Origin: Occallatibacter riparius
Lineage (GTDB): Bacteria > Acidobacteriota > Terriglobia > Terriglobales > Acidobacteriaceae
NCBI RefSeq assembly: GCF_025264625.1
Contig: NZ_CP093313.1
Coordinates: forward strand, 2,852,001-2,916,000
Reading direction: 5' to 3'
Length of the DNA: 64,000 nucleotides
Part shown: positions 43,841 through 53,373 of the stretch, in pieces
How the letters are laid out: each line of letters opens with the position of its first letter
Numbering within the stretch: the stretch's first letter is position 1
Translations under genes and position numbers: made by a program
Notes under the pieces: generated by a model
Database searches by the model: none
Told to the model about the DNA's origin: nothing
Seen by the model: the letters and a program-made list of their open reading frames with translations, nothing else

Positions 43841-44578
43841 CTAAACCATCGATTGCAGAAGCTGCCTGTATGCGTTCATCAGGATCGATGAATCGATGCC
43901 GACGGCGATGAGATCGAAGCCCTGCGCTGCATACGCACGCGCCTTCTCTGCGGTTGCGGCAAAAATCCCACACGGCTTGTCGGCTTCTTTGCAGAGATCA
44001 TGAACTTCGGCAATTGCCGCGACGACCTCCGGCGCTTCAACCTGGCCGGGAATTCCGAAGGAGCCGCTCAGGTCGTAGGGGCCGATAATGACTGCATCAA
44101 TGGCATCCTGCCCCACGATCTCCCGCGCATTCTGTACGCCGGCGACGGTCTCGATCTGCGCGACGACTGAATAGCTCTTCGTTGTCAGGTACTCCTGAAA
44201 GGTCGAACCATAGCCCTGTGCGCGTGCGATGCCCACGCTGCGCTGTCCGCGTGGCGGATAGAGCGCGGCTCGCGCAATTGCCCGCACGTCCTCAATGGTC
44301 GACACGGCAGGCAAAATGATCGCGTCGCATCCCGTTTCGAGATAGCGCTTGATCGCTGTAGGCGAGAAGTCCGGCAGCCGCACAAACGTCAGCGGACCCG
44401 CGCTGCAGAGGGCGGAGGCCGCGGCGGCGCTGACTTCGTTGAACTGCCCGTGCTCGCCATCAATCCAAAGCCAGTCGAATCCCGATAGCTGGGCGATCTC
44501 AACAGCGGCGGCATTGTCGATGCTGAGCAGTGTTCCGAAGCGCGGCGTTCGCTCGCGCACCCATGCGTTCAGGTCCAT
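43841..44578 (-). CDS. HpcH/HpaI-type aldolase
   Basis: The protein has 245 residues and is a cytosolic TIM barrel of the class II aldolase/citrate lyase superfamily. FDWLWIDGEHGQFN, FVRLPDFSPTAIKRYLETGC, AIILPAVSTIED, VVAQIETVAGVQNA (metal Glu), AVIIGPYDLSGSFG (metal Asp) and DLIAVGIDSSILM match 2-oxo-hexenedioate or 2-keto-3-deoxy-sugar acid aldolases. The exact substrate is not decided; 2-keto-3-deoxy-L-rhamnonate type is one option. It is convergent with GH8, six bases apart. GAGAGG lies about ten bases before the ATG. It may take part in sugar breakdown. Confidence 0.9.
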   Translation of the reverse strand: MDLNAWVRERTPRFGTLLSIDNAAAVEIAQLSGFDWLWIDGEHGQFNEVSAAAASALCSAGPLTFVRLPDFSPTAIKRYLETGCDAIILPAVSTIEDVRAIARAALYPPRGQRSVGIARAQGYGSTFQEYLTTKSYSVVAQIETVAGVQNAREIVGQDAIDAVIIGPYDLSGSFGIPGQVEAPEVVAAIAEVHDLCKEADKPCGIFAATAEKARAYAAQGFDLIAVGIDSSILMNAYRQLLQSMV

Positions 44579-44771
44579 GTGTATCAGCCTCTCCGGGATG
44601 CAAAGCCATACTCATTGTAGCCAAAGCCTTGATTCGGCTGGTCGACAGCAGGCTCTTCGGCACAGTACCGACCGCCCGGATCATGAAGAATTCTCTTCCC
44701 TTTGCTGCGTCACTGACGTTACATTGATCCCGGCGCGGAGCCAGTGCCGCGCGATCTCGCTCGGAGGATCT

Positions 44772-45284
44772 ATGCGCAAATTTCGACTCTGGGTCCCAGT
44801 AGGCTGCTGTCTGGCTGCGTCGGCTCTTTTGCTGATGGCGCAGGCTGACCACAAGCCGGGGCTCTATGAAATGACTTCGAATATGAGCTGGCAACAGTCG
44901 CCCTTCCCCCAGGGTATGCAGATGCCCGCCAACTCCCCCTTTGGCGGTGGCCCACACACGTCGCAGGTATGCGTGACGCAGGAGATGATCGATCGCTACG
45001 GCGGCCCCACGCCACAGTCTCACGGAGACTGCCAGGTGAAGAATATGACCAGGAGCGCCACCGGCATGAGCGGCGACTATGTCTGCACCGGCCACATGAA
45101 CGGCACTGGGAAGATCGACTCCACCTGGACTCCCGGAGGCGGTTCGCACAGCAAAGTTCACTTCACCGGAACCATGCAGATGGGCCAGCGCAGCACGCCG
45201 GTCGAGTGGACCATAGAGACCACGTCCACTTACAAGGGTGCCGATTGCGGCAGCGTGAAGCCTTACCCTCTTCCGCCGCAATAA
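44772..45284 (+). CDS. Exported DUF3617 protein
   Basis: The protein has 170 residues from the ATG at 44772, which has GGAGG just upstream; the open frame extends further left but into another gene's shadow. A signal peptide (MRKFRLWVPVGCCLAASALL LMAQA) precedes DUF3617: DHKPGLYEMTSNMSWQQS, QVCVTQEMIDRYGG, GDCQVKNMTRSATGMSGDYV, MNGTGKIDSTWT and VEWTIETTSTYKGADCG. The Cys residues are placed as in the family, where they probably form disulphides. The function is unknown; the proteins are periplasmic. A perfect bidirectional terminator follows. Confidence 0.88.
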   Translation: MRKFRLWVPVGCCLAASALLLMAQADHKPGLYEMTSNMSWQQSPFPQGMQMPANSPFGGGPHTSQVCVTQEMIDRYGGPTPQSHGDCQVKNMTRSATGMSGDYVCTGHMNGTGKIDSTWTPGGGSHSKVHFTGTMQMGQRSTPVEWTIETTSTYKGADCGSVKPYPLPPQ

Positions 45285-45305
45285 ACAGACCTCAGGTGAG
45301 TTCAT

Positions 45306-45339
45306 CAAAAGCGCGCAGCTTGTCCGCTGCGCGCTTTTG
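45306..45339. terminator. Perfect bidirectional terminator
   Basis: CAAAAGCGCGCAGC (45306-45319) and GCTGCGCGCTTTTG (45326-45339) form a perfect 14-bp stem around TTGTCC with T-runs on both strands. It separates DUF3617 from the leftward operon at 45417-49191. Confidence 0.93.
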
Positions 45340-45416
45340 TTTCAGCTCCTTCCAAAAATGAGCACACCGCAAAGGCCCGTATTTCTCTGGATGATTCGTC
45401 TGCAGCTTGTTTGAAA

Positions 45417-46622
45417 CTAAGCGGTCACCAGCGACAACAGCTTGCTCATCTCGATCGGCGCATGCGATTCAGCTCCGCGTGGCATCGCAGGACCAATGGC
45501 AACCCCTTCACCATGGCCTTCAAACCATGCGATGAAAGCGGAATGCTCCGCATCCGGGAGCCGCTGTTGATCAATCCAGTGATAGTACGCGCCCATGTCC
45601 GCGTCCAGCAGCGAGCCTGACGGATCAAGCTCCGCTTCCCCCTGCTTGCCTGAGAGCAGCTCGTTCATCGGGCGCTGTCGCTGACGAGGCGCGTACCGAA
45701 CCATCAGCGTCACTGCCTGTGCTCGTCGCAGTACCTCGCGTGACGTCCACTGCGCAAAGGTGGTGCTGTAGATCTGCGTGCCTGATCCTTCCGTGAAGAG
45801 CTTCATCTGAAAGCGGCTCAGAACCGGATCGGTGGCGCCCATGCCCAGGTCTGCTGGAGTCATCTTGGCAAGCCGCGTCCGAAGCTCCTCCGGCCCCATA
45901 CCGGGCTGCCCAATTTCCGTCTGCATCTTCTTCAGAATCGATCCGCGCAGCGGGGCGAGGCTCTCATACGATATGCACGCGATCTCAGGAGCATGGGCCA
46001 TTGCGGCGCCGCCGTCCACATACCAGTGCGCGTAGGCAGCGGAGCTGTTCCGCGCTCTCTGCTCCACTGCGGAGAGCAACGTCTGCAGTGCTCCATCGGG
46101 ATTCACCTGAGTGAATCGCGTTCCGTGCTGGCGCAGCTTTCTGAAGAGTGGAGCGTCGTAAGTCGCCACTCCTCGGCCCGCCACTGCGATCCCCAGCCGC
46201 TGCATGGCGACTGGTTCCACATGTCGGGATTTCGCCAGGCGATCGCCATAATCGAGAGCGGCCTTGCGAAACGCATCAAGCTGATGGGTGGACCAGAGGT
46301 ATGCGGCCTGCTGCTCGACAAATTGACGCGGCAGGTTGATCCAGTCAAAGTTCTCCAGCGAAGAGGAGAGCGAAATCGCGCTGAAATCGCGAAACCAGTC
46401 TTTGTGTTCCGAGTCCGAAAGAGAACTCAACGTTCGCATCTCGTCATCGATGACTGATCGTTCGACAGGGAAGCTGTAGTCGTAGTCCATCAATTGACGA
46501 AGCAGGCTTGGGGCAAACGCCAGCGGCAGCTTGCGAAGCGCATCAAGGTACGCCACCGCGAGCGTCTTTGCCTGCGAAGGATATCCGGCGAAGCTTTCAG
46601 CTTTCAGATCGCGCGGTAACAT
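45417..46622 (-). CDS. Hypothetical protein, last gene of the TPR operon
   Basis: The protein has 401 residues from the ATG at 46622, two bases after the upstream stop; a longer frame to 46916 runs through the preceding gene. It starts MLPRDLKAESFAGYPSQAKT and has no signal peptide. It is mostly helical and has segments such as SVIDDEMRTLSSLSDSEHKD, SLENFDWINLPRQFVEQQAA, AYAHWYVDGGAAMAHAPEIA and SEMSKLLSLV-like ends. I recognise no family. The position after a Tat-exported phosphatase-like protein and a TPR protein suggests a shared task, perhaps cytosolic handling or binding of the exported partner before transport. Confidence 0.7.
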   Translation of the reverse strand: MLPRDLKAESFAGYPSQAKTLAVAYLDALRKLPLAFAPSLLRQLMDYDYSFPVERSVIDDEMRTLSSLSDSEHKDWFRDFSAISLSSSLENFDWINLPRQFVEQQAAYLWSTHQLDAFRKAALDYGDRLAKSRHVEPVAMQRLGIAVAGRGVATYDAPLFRKLRQHGTRFTQVNPDGALQTLLSAVEQRARNSSAAYAHWYVDGGAAMAHAPEIACISYESLAPLRGSILKKMQTEIGQPGMGPEELRTRLAKMTPADLGMGATDPVLSRFQMKLFTEGSGTQIYSTTFAQWTSREVLRRAQAVTLMVRYAPRQRQRPMNELLSGKQGEAELDPSGSLLDADMGAYYHWIDQQRLPDAEHSAFIAWFEGHGEGVAIGPAMPRGAESHAPIEMSKLLSLVTA

Positions 46623-46624
46623 AA

Positions 46625-47785
46625 CTACACCAACTCCCGAATGAGCTTGCCTTGCGATTGCGACGGAGAGAAACCCATCATTCCGCCGATGCTCGGAACA
46701 AGATCGACTGACTGGATTGGATCGTTGTAGATCACGCCCTGTTTCACCCCCGCGCCCAGCACCATCATCCACGTCGTACGGCTCGCCGCATCGCCGGTGC
46801 GGTGATGCTGGAAACCATTGCCTCCTGCGTCCATATCCGAGTCGCGTCCGAAATCGGGAAGCACGAACATGGTTGTGTTGCCGGCGTATTCCGGTTCCGC
46901 TTGAATTGCCTTCCACAACTCAGCGCACAGCCGATCCGTGCGCCGGATGCCCTCGATGTAGAGCGAATACGCGCCTGAGTGCGCAACATCGATGTCGTGC
47001 ATCGTGATCCACAAAAGGCTCGGCGACTCTTCTCTCATCAGGCGCCTGGCGATGTACAGCGACAACTCGTCGGGGCTCGAGAGCGTGCGCGCGTGCGAAG
47101 CAAAATCGCCGACTGACAGCTTCAGGATCTCCTCCAACTGGCGCAGTTCCACTTCGCCGCCAGCAAGAGCCGGCGTATAGAGCGGAGTTTCGTAATTGTC
47201 GTGCAACAGGTGATCGTAATCCGCTGTTCCGCCCGGAGTAGCTATACCCAGCAAGCGCTTCGGCAGGATCACGCGTGCGCCCAGGCCCGGCCCGAAGCCA
47301 CGGACTCCGCTTTCGCCGATGCGATTGAAGCCATTGCTGGGCGCGACCACCCATGCATCGGACGATGGTCTTCTCAGATCCTTGCGGAAGTACTCGAAGA
47401 CAGTCGGATGCTCGGGCGCAACCGCCGCGAAATTGTTCAAGGTCTCGTAGACACCCGTGGTCAGGCTGGCTGTCGCAACGTAGTGCCCGAGGATTCCATC
47501 GTTCGTAACATGCGTGAAGAAGCTCGACTGCGGAGCCAGTTCGTTCAGCATGTGCGGAATATTCTCCTGGCCCTCAGGCGCGAATGTCTCCTGGTCGCGA
47601 GCTCCGCCTCCGAATGTAACCACGACCACCTTGCGCTTCTTGCGTGCCGCTTCCGCACGCACGAACGGACTCGCGCTCAGGACGGCGCTTCCCAGCGCCA
47701 TTCCGGCCGCGCTCCGCAAAAAGTCTCTGCGGTTAAAACTAACCTTGCATGCGATCTCGCGCATTGACGAGGACTTCACGATCAT
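46625..47785 (-). CDS. Tat-exported alkaline-phosphatase-superfamily-like protein
   Basis: The protein has 386 residues. A canonical Tat signal is at residues 17-45 (FNRRDFLRSAAGMALGSAVL SASPFVRA). The mature part has a phosphatase/sulfatase-like core: VVVVTFGGGARDQETFAPEG, IPHMLNELAPQSSFF, GHYVATASLTTGVY, TTMFVLPDFGRDSDMDAGGN, FQHHRTGDAASRTTWMM and GAGVKQGVIYNDPIQSVDLV. The Asp/His-rich strands resemble the metal region of DUF1501-type or sulfatase-type proteins, but a nucleophile is not obvious, so an enzymatic role is inferred. Its start overlaps the TPR gene stop by four bases and its stop is two bases from the next ATG: a coupled operon. Confidence 0.75.
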   Translation of the reverse strand: MIVKSSSMREIACKVSFNRRDFLRSAAGMALGSAVLSASPFVRAEAARKKRKVVVVTFGGGARDQETFAPEGQENIPHMLNELAPQSSFFTHVTNDGILGHYVATASLTTGVYETLNNFAAVAPEHPTVFEYFRKDLRRPSSDAWVVAPSNGFNRIGESGVRGFGPGLGARVILPKRLLGIATPGGTADYDHLLHDNYETPLYTPALAGGEVELRQLEEILKLSVGDFASHARTLSSPDELSLYIARRLMREESPSLLWITMHDIDVAHSGAYSLYIEGIRRTDRLCAELWKAIQAEPEYAGNTTMFVLPDFGRDSDMDAGGNGFQHHRTGDAASRTTWMMVLGAGVKQGVIYNDPIQSVDLVPSIGGMMGFSPSQSQGKLIRELV

Positions 47786-49191
47786 GGCCTTTCAGTGTTC
47801 GCCGTTTGCTCTGAGTACACGAACTGGCGAACCTCTTCGTGTTCCTTCTGCACTTCCGCAAGGTGCTCGGCGCGCAGCTTCTGATACACGGCGAACTCCT
47901 TTTGTGCGTTTTCCTTTTGCCCGGTGTGCACCAGGTCCGTCGCCAGCCTGTAGTGCGCATCAGCGAGATTCGGATCGAGCTGCAATGCGCGCTGATACTC
48001 CGGGATCGACTGCTCATACTGGTGTTGATCGGCGTAGAAATTTCCCAGCTGCAGGTGCGCGTCTGCCATCGAATCGTCCAGCGAGATTGCCTTCTTGAGC
48101 AACGCCTCGACGGTGCTGGGATCTACATTGGAGTTCTCTACACGTTTCCCCTTCCACAAGCTCACGGCATAGTAGTACTGCGCCAGCGCGTTGTCTGGCT
48201 TCAGTTCGGCATAACGCTTGAATCGCGCCACAACTTCATCTGCTTGCAGAGGCGAACTGTTGTAGGCCTTGGAAAGGAAGACATAGCAACGGGCGTCCTG
48301 CGGATTCAGATCGGCTGCAGCAATCAGCGCATTCACCGCCTTGTCGTAAATGCCGCGCGAATATAGTGCGAGCCCCAGGCCGATCAGAATGCGCGGCGAT
48401 TTAGGATACAGCTCCGAAGCCTTCTGAAAGATCGCGATCGCCGGCTCGTACGTGCGGTGCAGCAGCATCTCGCTGCCCCAGGCAAACAGGTTCTCTTCGC
48501 TCGGGTCAAGGTGCGCGGCAGCTTCATAGTCATTTGCAGCCGCTACAAACTTGCCATCCTTCTCGTCAATCTGTCCCAGAAGATTGTGCAACTCGCCATT
48601 GTTCTTCTGCTGCAACAGCGCCTGCACTACAGTTCTCGCTTCCTCGAATCGGCCGAGCAGGAAGTTGGCCATGGCCAGGTCGTATCCGTTGTCGTAAGCG
48701 TTGGGATTGATCTTGTAAGCCTGTTGGAGATACGGCTGAGCTTCCGCCACCTTGCCAATCTGGATGTAGTACTCGCCTAGATTGTGATTGGCATCGTAGC
48801 TCTTCGGCTCCATCGCCGCCGCTTTGCGGAACTGTTCGCCTGCGAGATCCTTCTGGCCGAAGCGCAACAGCGTTGCGCCGAGGTTGGTGCGGGCTTCGCC
48901 TGAGTCGGGCTTGAGTTGGACGGCGGTCTTCAAATGTGCGATCGCTTTATCGGTATCGGGAAGGGAGGCGTAAACCATCCCCAGCAGTTCATGAATCTCA
49001 AAGCTGTTTGGCGCGTAGGGCAGAAGCGGTTCAAGGCGGGCAGCAGCTTGGGCGTAACGGCCGGCTTCATAGTCGGCAACTGCGGACTGATACTGCTGAT
49101 CGAGCTTTTGCTTTGGTGGTTCCTGTGCGGCACAGCAGAGGGCCCCTGCGAGCAGTGGGATAAATAGAGAGAGCCGGAACTTCCTGCTCAC
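47782..49191 (-). CDS. Exported TPR protein, first gene of the operon
   Basis: The protein has 469 residues from a GTG with GGAGG upstream. A signal peptide (MSRKFRLSLFIPLLAGALCC AAQ) leads into about ten tetratricopeptide repeats from residue 30 to 430, with typical pieces YEAGRYAQAAARLEPLLPYA, PDTDKAIAHLKTAVQLKPDS and YEQSIPEYQRALQLDPNLAD. The C-terminus (AEVQKEHEEVRQFVYSE) matches the paralogue at the right edge (63593-64000). TPRs give a protein-binding scaffold. The Cys pair at the signal end (LCCAAQ) would allow lipid anchoring. The partner is probably the next gene. Confidence 0.9.
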   Translation of the reverse strand: MSRKFRLSLFIPLLAGALCCAAQEPPKQKLDQQYQSAVADYEAGRYAQAAARLEPLLPYAPNSFEIHELLGMVYASLPDTDKAIAHLKTAVQLKPDSGEARTNLGATLLRFGQKDLAGEQFRKAAAMEPKSYDANHNLGEYYIQIGKVAEAQPYLQQAYKINPNAYDNGYDLAMANFLLGRFEEARTVVQALLQQKNNGELHNLLGQIDEKDGKFVAAANDYEAAAHLDPSEENLFAWGSEMLLHRTYEPAIAIFQKASELYPKSPRILIGLGLALYSRGIYDKAVNALIAAADLNPQDARCYVFLSKAYNSSPLQADEVVARFKRYAELKPDNALAQYYYAVSLWKGKRVENSNVDPSTVEALLKKAISLDDSMADAHLQLGNFYADQHQYEQSIPEYQRALQLDPNLADAHYRLATDLVHTGQKENAQKEFAVYQKLRAEHLAEVQKEHEEVRQFVYSEQTANTERP

Positions 49192-49231
49192 AAATCGCCT
49201 CCGCGTGAGCGGCTTTGCCCAAGATGAAAAT

Positions 49232-49260
49232 ACCCCGGCCCGGGGTCGCCGAGCCGGGGT
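49232..49260 (-). terminator. Terminator between the TonB receptor and the TPR operon
   Basis: ACCCCGGC (49232-49239) pairs with GCCGGGGT (49253-49260) with a 13-base loop; on the minus strand ATTTTC follows. It lies 15 bases after the receptor stop codon. Confidence 0.65.
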
Positions 49261-49274
49261 TACCTCATCTTAGC

Positions 49275-52200
49275 CTAGTAGTACAGCTTCAGAGCAAACT
49301 GGATCTGACGCGGATCGTATGGATTGAAGCGCGTCGAACCCACTTCGCCGAAGTGCGGGTCAGTGTAGTTGCCTGAACCGCCGATGGCTACTACGCCGTT
49401 GCCGCCGAAGTTAGGCGGGTTGAAGTTGGGGTGGTTGAGGATGTTGAAGAACTCGGCGCGGAATTCGGTCGAGATCCGCTCGGTGATCTGGAACTTCTTG
49501 AACACTGAGTAGTCGAAACGATGAATTCCAGGGCCAACTGTGTTGCCGGGCTTGGAACCGAGAGCAGCGGCACCCGTCTCTGGGAGGCAGCCCTTCGGCG
49601 AGTCGGGAATAGGAGCAAGAGTGTTTGGATCCGTTCCGTTCCACCCGAGCTGGCATGGTTGATTGAATGCTGCGGCGTTGTTGAGCCAGAACGGCCGCGG
49701 CGCTCCGTCGATAGTCTTCGTCTTGATACCACGCTGCTGGCTTTGACCCTTGACAAGTACAGTGCGGCAGCCGGCGCCGGAAACCGACCCCGAGGGGCAG
49801 CTGAAGTCGAGCGGCGGACCACCCTGGGCCGTCACAATCCAGTTCATTGCCCATCCGCCCAGAATGGCATTGGCAATGCCGCCCGTGTTCATGTACTTCA
49901 TCCCTTTGCCGAACGGCAACTGGTAACCGCCGCTGAAGTGGAACACGTTGCGGACATCGAAGTTCGCCGGACCCCAATCAAATCTGGGTCCGAGTCCCGG
50001 AATGCCCAGAGCTCTGAATGGACCGCTGTTGTTGCCGTTGCCGGACGCGCCGCCGTTTAGCAGGTCGCCCGCATCGGACATGGTCTTGGACCAGGTGTAC
50101 GTCGCAAGGAACGTCAGCCCATTCGAGAACTGATCTTCAATCTTGGTCTGCAGCGCGTGATACGTGCTGTCGCCAAGATTCGCCGAGTAGGACCCGCCGC
50201 CGAAATCCTTGAACGGCACGCAGGCTCCGTTCGGGAAATCAGAGAAGGCACCGCAGTTCTTGGTGTCGAGGCCGGAGGGTAGCAGCTGATTCACGAGTTG
50301 ATAACCCACGTTGGTTTGCAGCGAGCTGCCTTGCGTGAATACGTATGCCGCCTGCGCTGCAATCGACCGTGTGATCGAGTACTGGACGCTGAGGTTGGAG
50401 CTGAACGTGTGCGGCGTCTTGTAGTCGAACTGCATACCCTGCAAGCCGACGCCCAAGGCATTGACTGCCGTGGATGTAAGCGGAATGCAGGAGAAGCCCG
50501 ATGTAAAGGTCGCCGTTCCGTGGCCGCTTCCTGGGTTGCCGCCAGCCGTACTGCAACTCGCGAACGGCGAGTTATAGCTGATCGGCGCTACCTGTCCATC
50601 GATGCTCGTACCGGTCGGATTCGATTGCGAGAAGTACGACAGGTTGAACACGAACGGATAGTTCTCGCCAATGTTCGGTCCATATCCCTGGTTCTCAAAG
50701 GCGTTGTAGAACACCCCGAACCCGCCGCGCACTACCAACTTCGGGTCTACCTGGTACGCGAAGCCGACACGAGGTGCAAAGTTGGTCTTCTGCGTCTGCA
50801 CCAGGCCCTTTCCGTACCGGTTGGTCTGCATGAGAGTGATGCCGTCTTTCGCTAGAAGATCCACGAAGCCATAGCAACCTATGCCAGCGCAGGTCCCCGG
50901 CGTGTCAGGAGTACCAGTCGACAGCTTTCTGTTTCCACTCCCTGTAGCAGGGATGAGGAACGTGGGAGAACCAAGGTTCTTGTCTGGAAGCGCGTAGGGA
51001 ACAAAGTTCGCCTGCGCGCCGCCAACTTCATTGATCGGCCCGAAGTAATCCCAACGGAGGCCGAGGTTCAACGTGAGCTTGGGCGTCATCTTCCAGTCAT
51101 CCTGGAAGTAGGTTGCGAAGTAAACCCTCTGGTCGTGCGTGGTGGCGATGTTGGATGCGAACACGCCATCGGAGCCGCCCGAGTAGTCAAACTTCTTGGC
51201 ACTCGGAGTGTCCGCAAAGTTGTATGAGTTGGCCTGGGCGGGCAGTACGAACTGTGCCACGCCGCCGGTTGTGCTCGATTGGTTCGGAATATCCGTGAAT
51301 CCGCCGCCGTAGTTAAATTGGCCGTGCGACCATGCGGGCTGCAGCGTCGAGAACTTCACGTTCTGATACTCGATGCCCATCTTGAAGCCGTGCTTCCCGT
51401 AAATCCGCGTAAAGTCGTCCGTGACCTGGAGGGTCTGGCTGACTTCATCGGACGGCAGGAATGCGTTGCTTCCGAGCTGTGCCAGGTTTCCAATGCCGAA
51501 GGCTGGCAAGCCACCGTTCTCAGGGCCATCGGTAGGAGGTTGCGGAATACCCGCGATGCCGTACTTAGCCGGAATTCCAGCTTCCGTGGCCACCGGTCCG
51601 AAGCGCGTGGTGTGCAGGTGCGCGAACCCGCCGCGGACCTGGTTAATCACGTTCGGCGAGAACACATGCGTGTAGCCAGCGACCATCTGGTGCGACCGGG
51701 CCGTCTGCTCGCCCTGATCGAACGATCCGCCGTCGGCCACGCCGCCGAAGATGCCCGGGATGAAGATCGGATCGTCAGACATGCTATACCGTCCGAAAAT
51801 CTGATTCTTATCGTTCGGGTTCACGTCCCCGCGGATGTCGAACTGGTTGCGATGCTCATAGAGCGCGGGGCTGGAGCTGAATGTCTGTAAGCCGGAGTTC
51901 GGCTCCGGAAACAGATTCAGAATGTTGATCGCAGCCTGAGACTCCGGATTGCTAAGTCTGCCGGCCGGTATGTGGTTGAGGTTGCAAGCCGCGGCTGTGA
52001 ATGTCGCGGTGGCGGGTCCGCATGTGCCAAACGGATCGCGGACGTATGCTTGGCCGCCTGTGTTTTTGAGACCGGAAACGGGATCGATCGCACCGGCTGC
52101 CAAATAGCGCGTCGTCGCCGGATCGAGAATTGTGCCGCTGGGAATGGAGCGTCCCAAAGCGTCGGTACGCGAGCCGGAGTTAAATGTCAGGATGTCCGAC

Positions 52201-53237
52201 AGATCGGTGTATCCGCTGCTGCGCATCAGCTTCGTCGGTACGTTGCCGTTCTCAGGCGTGCCCTGAACGCGGCGGAAGCCTTCGTAGTCGCCGAAGATGA
52301 ACACCTTGTTCTTGATGATCGGGCCACCGAAGCTGGCGCCGAACTGGTTCTGGCGGAGCTTGCCGCGGGGCTGGCCGTTGTTGTTCTCGAAGTAGTCGGC
52401 CGCATCGAGCTTGTCGTTGCGGAAGAACTCCCACACGGCACCGTGAATGCTGTTCGTACCCGACTTGATTGTCGCGTTCATGACCGCGCCCGCCGAGCGG
52501 CCAAGCTCGGCGCTGAAGTCGGCTGTCTGCACCTTGAACTCCTGAATGGCGTCCACGGGTGGCAAAATCACGAAGTTGGTGCCGTTCAGGAAGTCCACGG
52601 CGTTGGAGTTGTTGTCGATGCCATCGATCAGGTAGTTGTTCTGCGAGGGGCGAAGGCCGTTGGCTGAAAACGCGCCGGAAGCGGCGTTGCCGCGCGTATC
52701 CGGCTGCGGCGTCTGCATGCCCGCGCCAAGCTGGGCTAGGAACGTAAAGTTACGGCCATTCAGCGGCAGCGCGTTCACCTGCGCTTCGCCAATCACCTGT
52801 CCAACCGAGGCCTCCTCGGTCTGCAGCACGGGAGGGGCGGTATTGACCTCGACGGTTTCCGTAGTGGCGCCAGGCTTCAATGAAACGTTCACCTGGACCA
52901 CCTGCGCGACCTGGACCGTGATCTTGGTCTGCGTCGTCTTGGCAAAGCCCGTCGCAGTCACCGTCAGCGTGTAGTGCCCAATGCGCACTGGTGAAAACGT
53001 ATAACCACCGCTCGAGTTTGTCTTGGTCTGGAGCGTGATTCCTTGGTCGATGTTCAGAAGGGTGACGTCCGCGTTGGGTACAACGGCGCCACTTGTATCC
53101 TGAACCGTTCCAGTGATTGCTCCTTCGTCAACCTGGCTGAGTGCAGGTCGGCTCTGGAGAAGCAGAATGCACAGGCAGCCAAGAACTGCACATCGTAATG
53201 CGTTGAACAGCATGGACCTTCCAGAATCACGACCCAT
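49275..53237 (-). CDS. TonB-dependent receptor with N-terminal carboxypeptidase-regulatory-like domain
   Basis: The protein has 1320 residues. After a signal peptide (to about residue 35: LGCLCILLLQSRPALSQ) comes a CarboxypepD_reg-like domain (GAITGTVQDTSGAVVPNADV, NSSGGYTFSPVRIGHYTLTV). The plug follows (EASVGQVIGEAQVNALPLNG, NNYLIDGIDNNSNAVDFLNG, EFKVQTADFSAELGRSAG) and then a beta barrel ending in QIQFALKLYY, with the aromatic last residue of outer-membrane proteins. This OAR-like type is greatly expanded in acidobacteria and probably takes up oligosaccharides or other large nutrients. The ATG at 53237 has GGAGG ten bases upstream; an ATG eight codons later is possible. A LacI-type operator lies upstream. 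Confidence 0.95.
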   Translation of the reverse strand: MGRDSGRSMLFNALRCAVLGCLCILLLQSRPALSQVDEGAITGTVQDTSGAVVPNADVTLLNIDQGITLQTKTNSSGGYTFSPVRIGHYTLTVTATGFAKTTQTKITVQVAQVVQVNVSLKPGATTETVEVNTAPPVLQTEEASVGQVIGEAQVNALPLNGRNFTFLAQLGAGMQTPQPDTRGNAASGAFSANGLRPSQNNYLIDGIDNNSNAVDFLNGTNFVILPPVDAIQEFKVQTADFSAELGRSAGAVMNATIKSGTNSIHGAVWEFFRNDKLDAADYFENNNGQPRGKLRQNQFGASFGGPIIKNKVFIFGDYEGFRRVQGTPENGNVPTKLMRSSGYTDLSDILTFNSGSRTDALGRSIPSGTILDPATTRYLAAGAIDPVSGLKNTGGQAYVRDPFGTCGPATATFTAAACNLNHIPAGRLSNPESQAAINILNLFPEPNSGLQTFSSSPALYEHRNQFDIRGDVNPNDKNQIFGRYSMSDDPIFIPGIFGGVADGGSFDQGEQTARSHQMVAGYTHVFSPNVINQVRGGFAHLHTTRFGPVATEAGIPAKYGIAGIPQPPTDGPENGGLPAFGIGNLAQLGSNAFLPSDEVSQTLQVTDDFTRIYGKHGFKMGIEYQNVKFSTLQPAWSHGQFNYGGGFTDIPNQSSTTGGVAQFVLPAQANSYNFADTPSAKKFDYSGGSDGVFASNIATTHDQRVYFATYFQDDWKMTPKLTLNLGLRWDYFGPINEVGGAQANFVPYALPDKNLGSPTFLIPATGSGNRKLSTGTPDTPGTCAGIGCYGFVDLLAKDGITLMQTNRYGKGLVQTQKTNFAPRVGFAYQVDPKLVVRGGFGVFYNAFENQGYGPNIGENYPFVFNLSYFSQSNPTGTSIDGQVAPISYNSPFASCSTAGGNPGSGHGTATFTSGFSCIPLTSTAVNALGVGLQGMQFDYKTPHTFSSNLSVQYSITRSIAAQAAYVFTQGSSLQTNVGYQLVNQLLPSGLDTKNCGAFSDFPNGACVPFKDFGGGSYSANLGDSTYHALQTKIEDQFSNGLTFLATYTWSKTMSDAGDLLNGGASGNGNNSGPFRALGIPGLGPRFDWGPANFDVRNVFHFSGGYQLPFGKGMKYMNTGGIANAILGGWAMNWIVTAQGGPPLDFSCPSGSVSGAGCRTVLVKGQSQQRGIKTKTIDGAPRPFWLNNAAAFNQPCQLGWNGTDPNTLAPIPDSPKGCLPETGAAALGSKPGNTVGPGIHRFDYSVFKKFQITERISTEFRAEFFNILNHPNFNPPNFGGNGVVAIGGSGNYTDPHFGEVGSTRFNPYDPRQIQFALKLYY

Positions 53238-53346
53238 GAGAGTAAACCTCCAAATTGCTTGCGGTTTGCTTGTTTCGCGTCACACTTCTCGATTGGGAAA
53301 AGGCAGAGCCCTAAGAGAGATCCAGGGAAGACAACGACGCCCGCTT

Positions 53347-53360
53347 TGTAAACGGTTTCA
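53347..53360. promoter_or_regulatory. LacI-family operator
   Basis: TGTAAACGGTTTCA fits TGNAANCGNTTNCA, the typical LacI/GalR half-site palindrome with a central CG. It sits at about +7 to +20 from the predicted receptor start site, where a repressor blocks transcription. The regulator gene is not in the window. Confidence 0.6.
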
Positions 53361-53373
53361 GTTCTTGGGCAGC

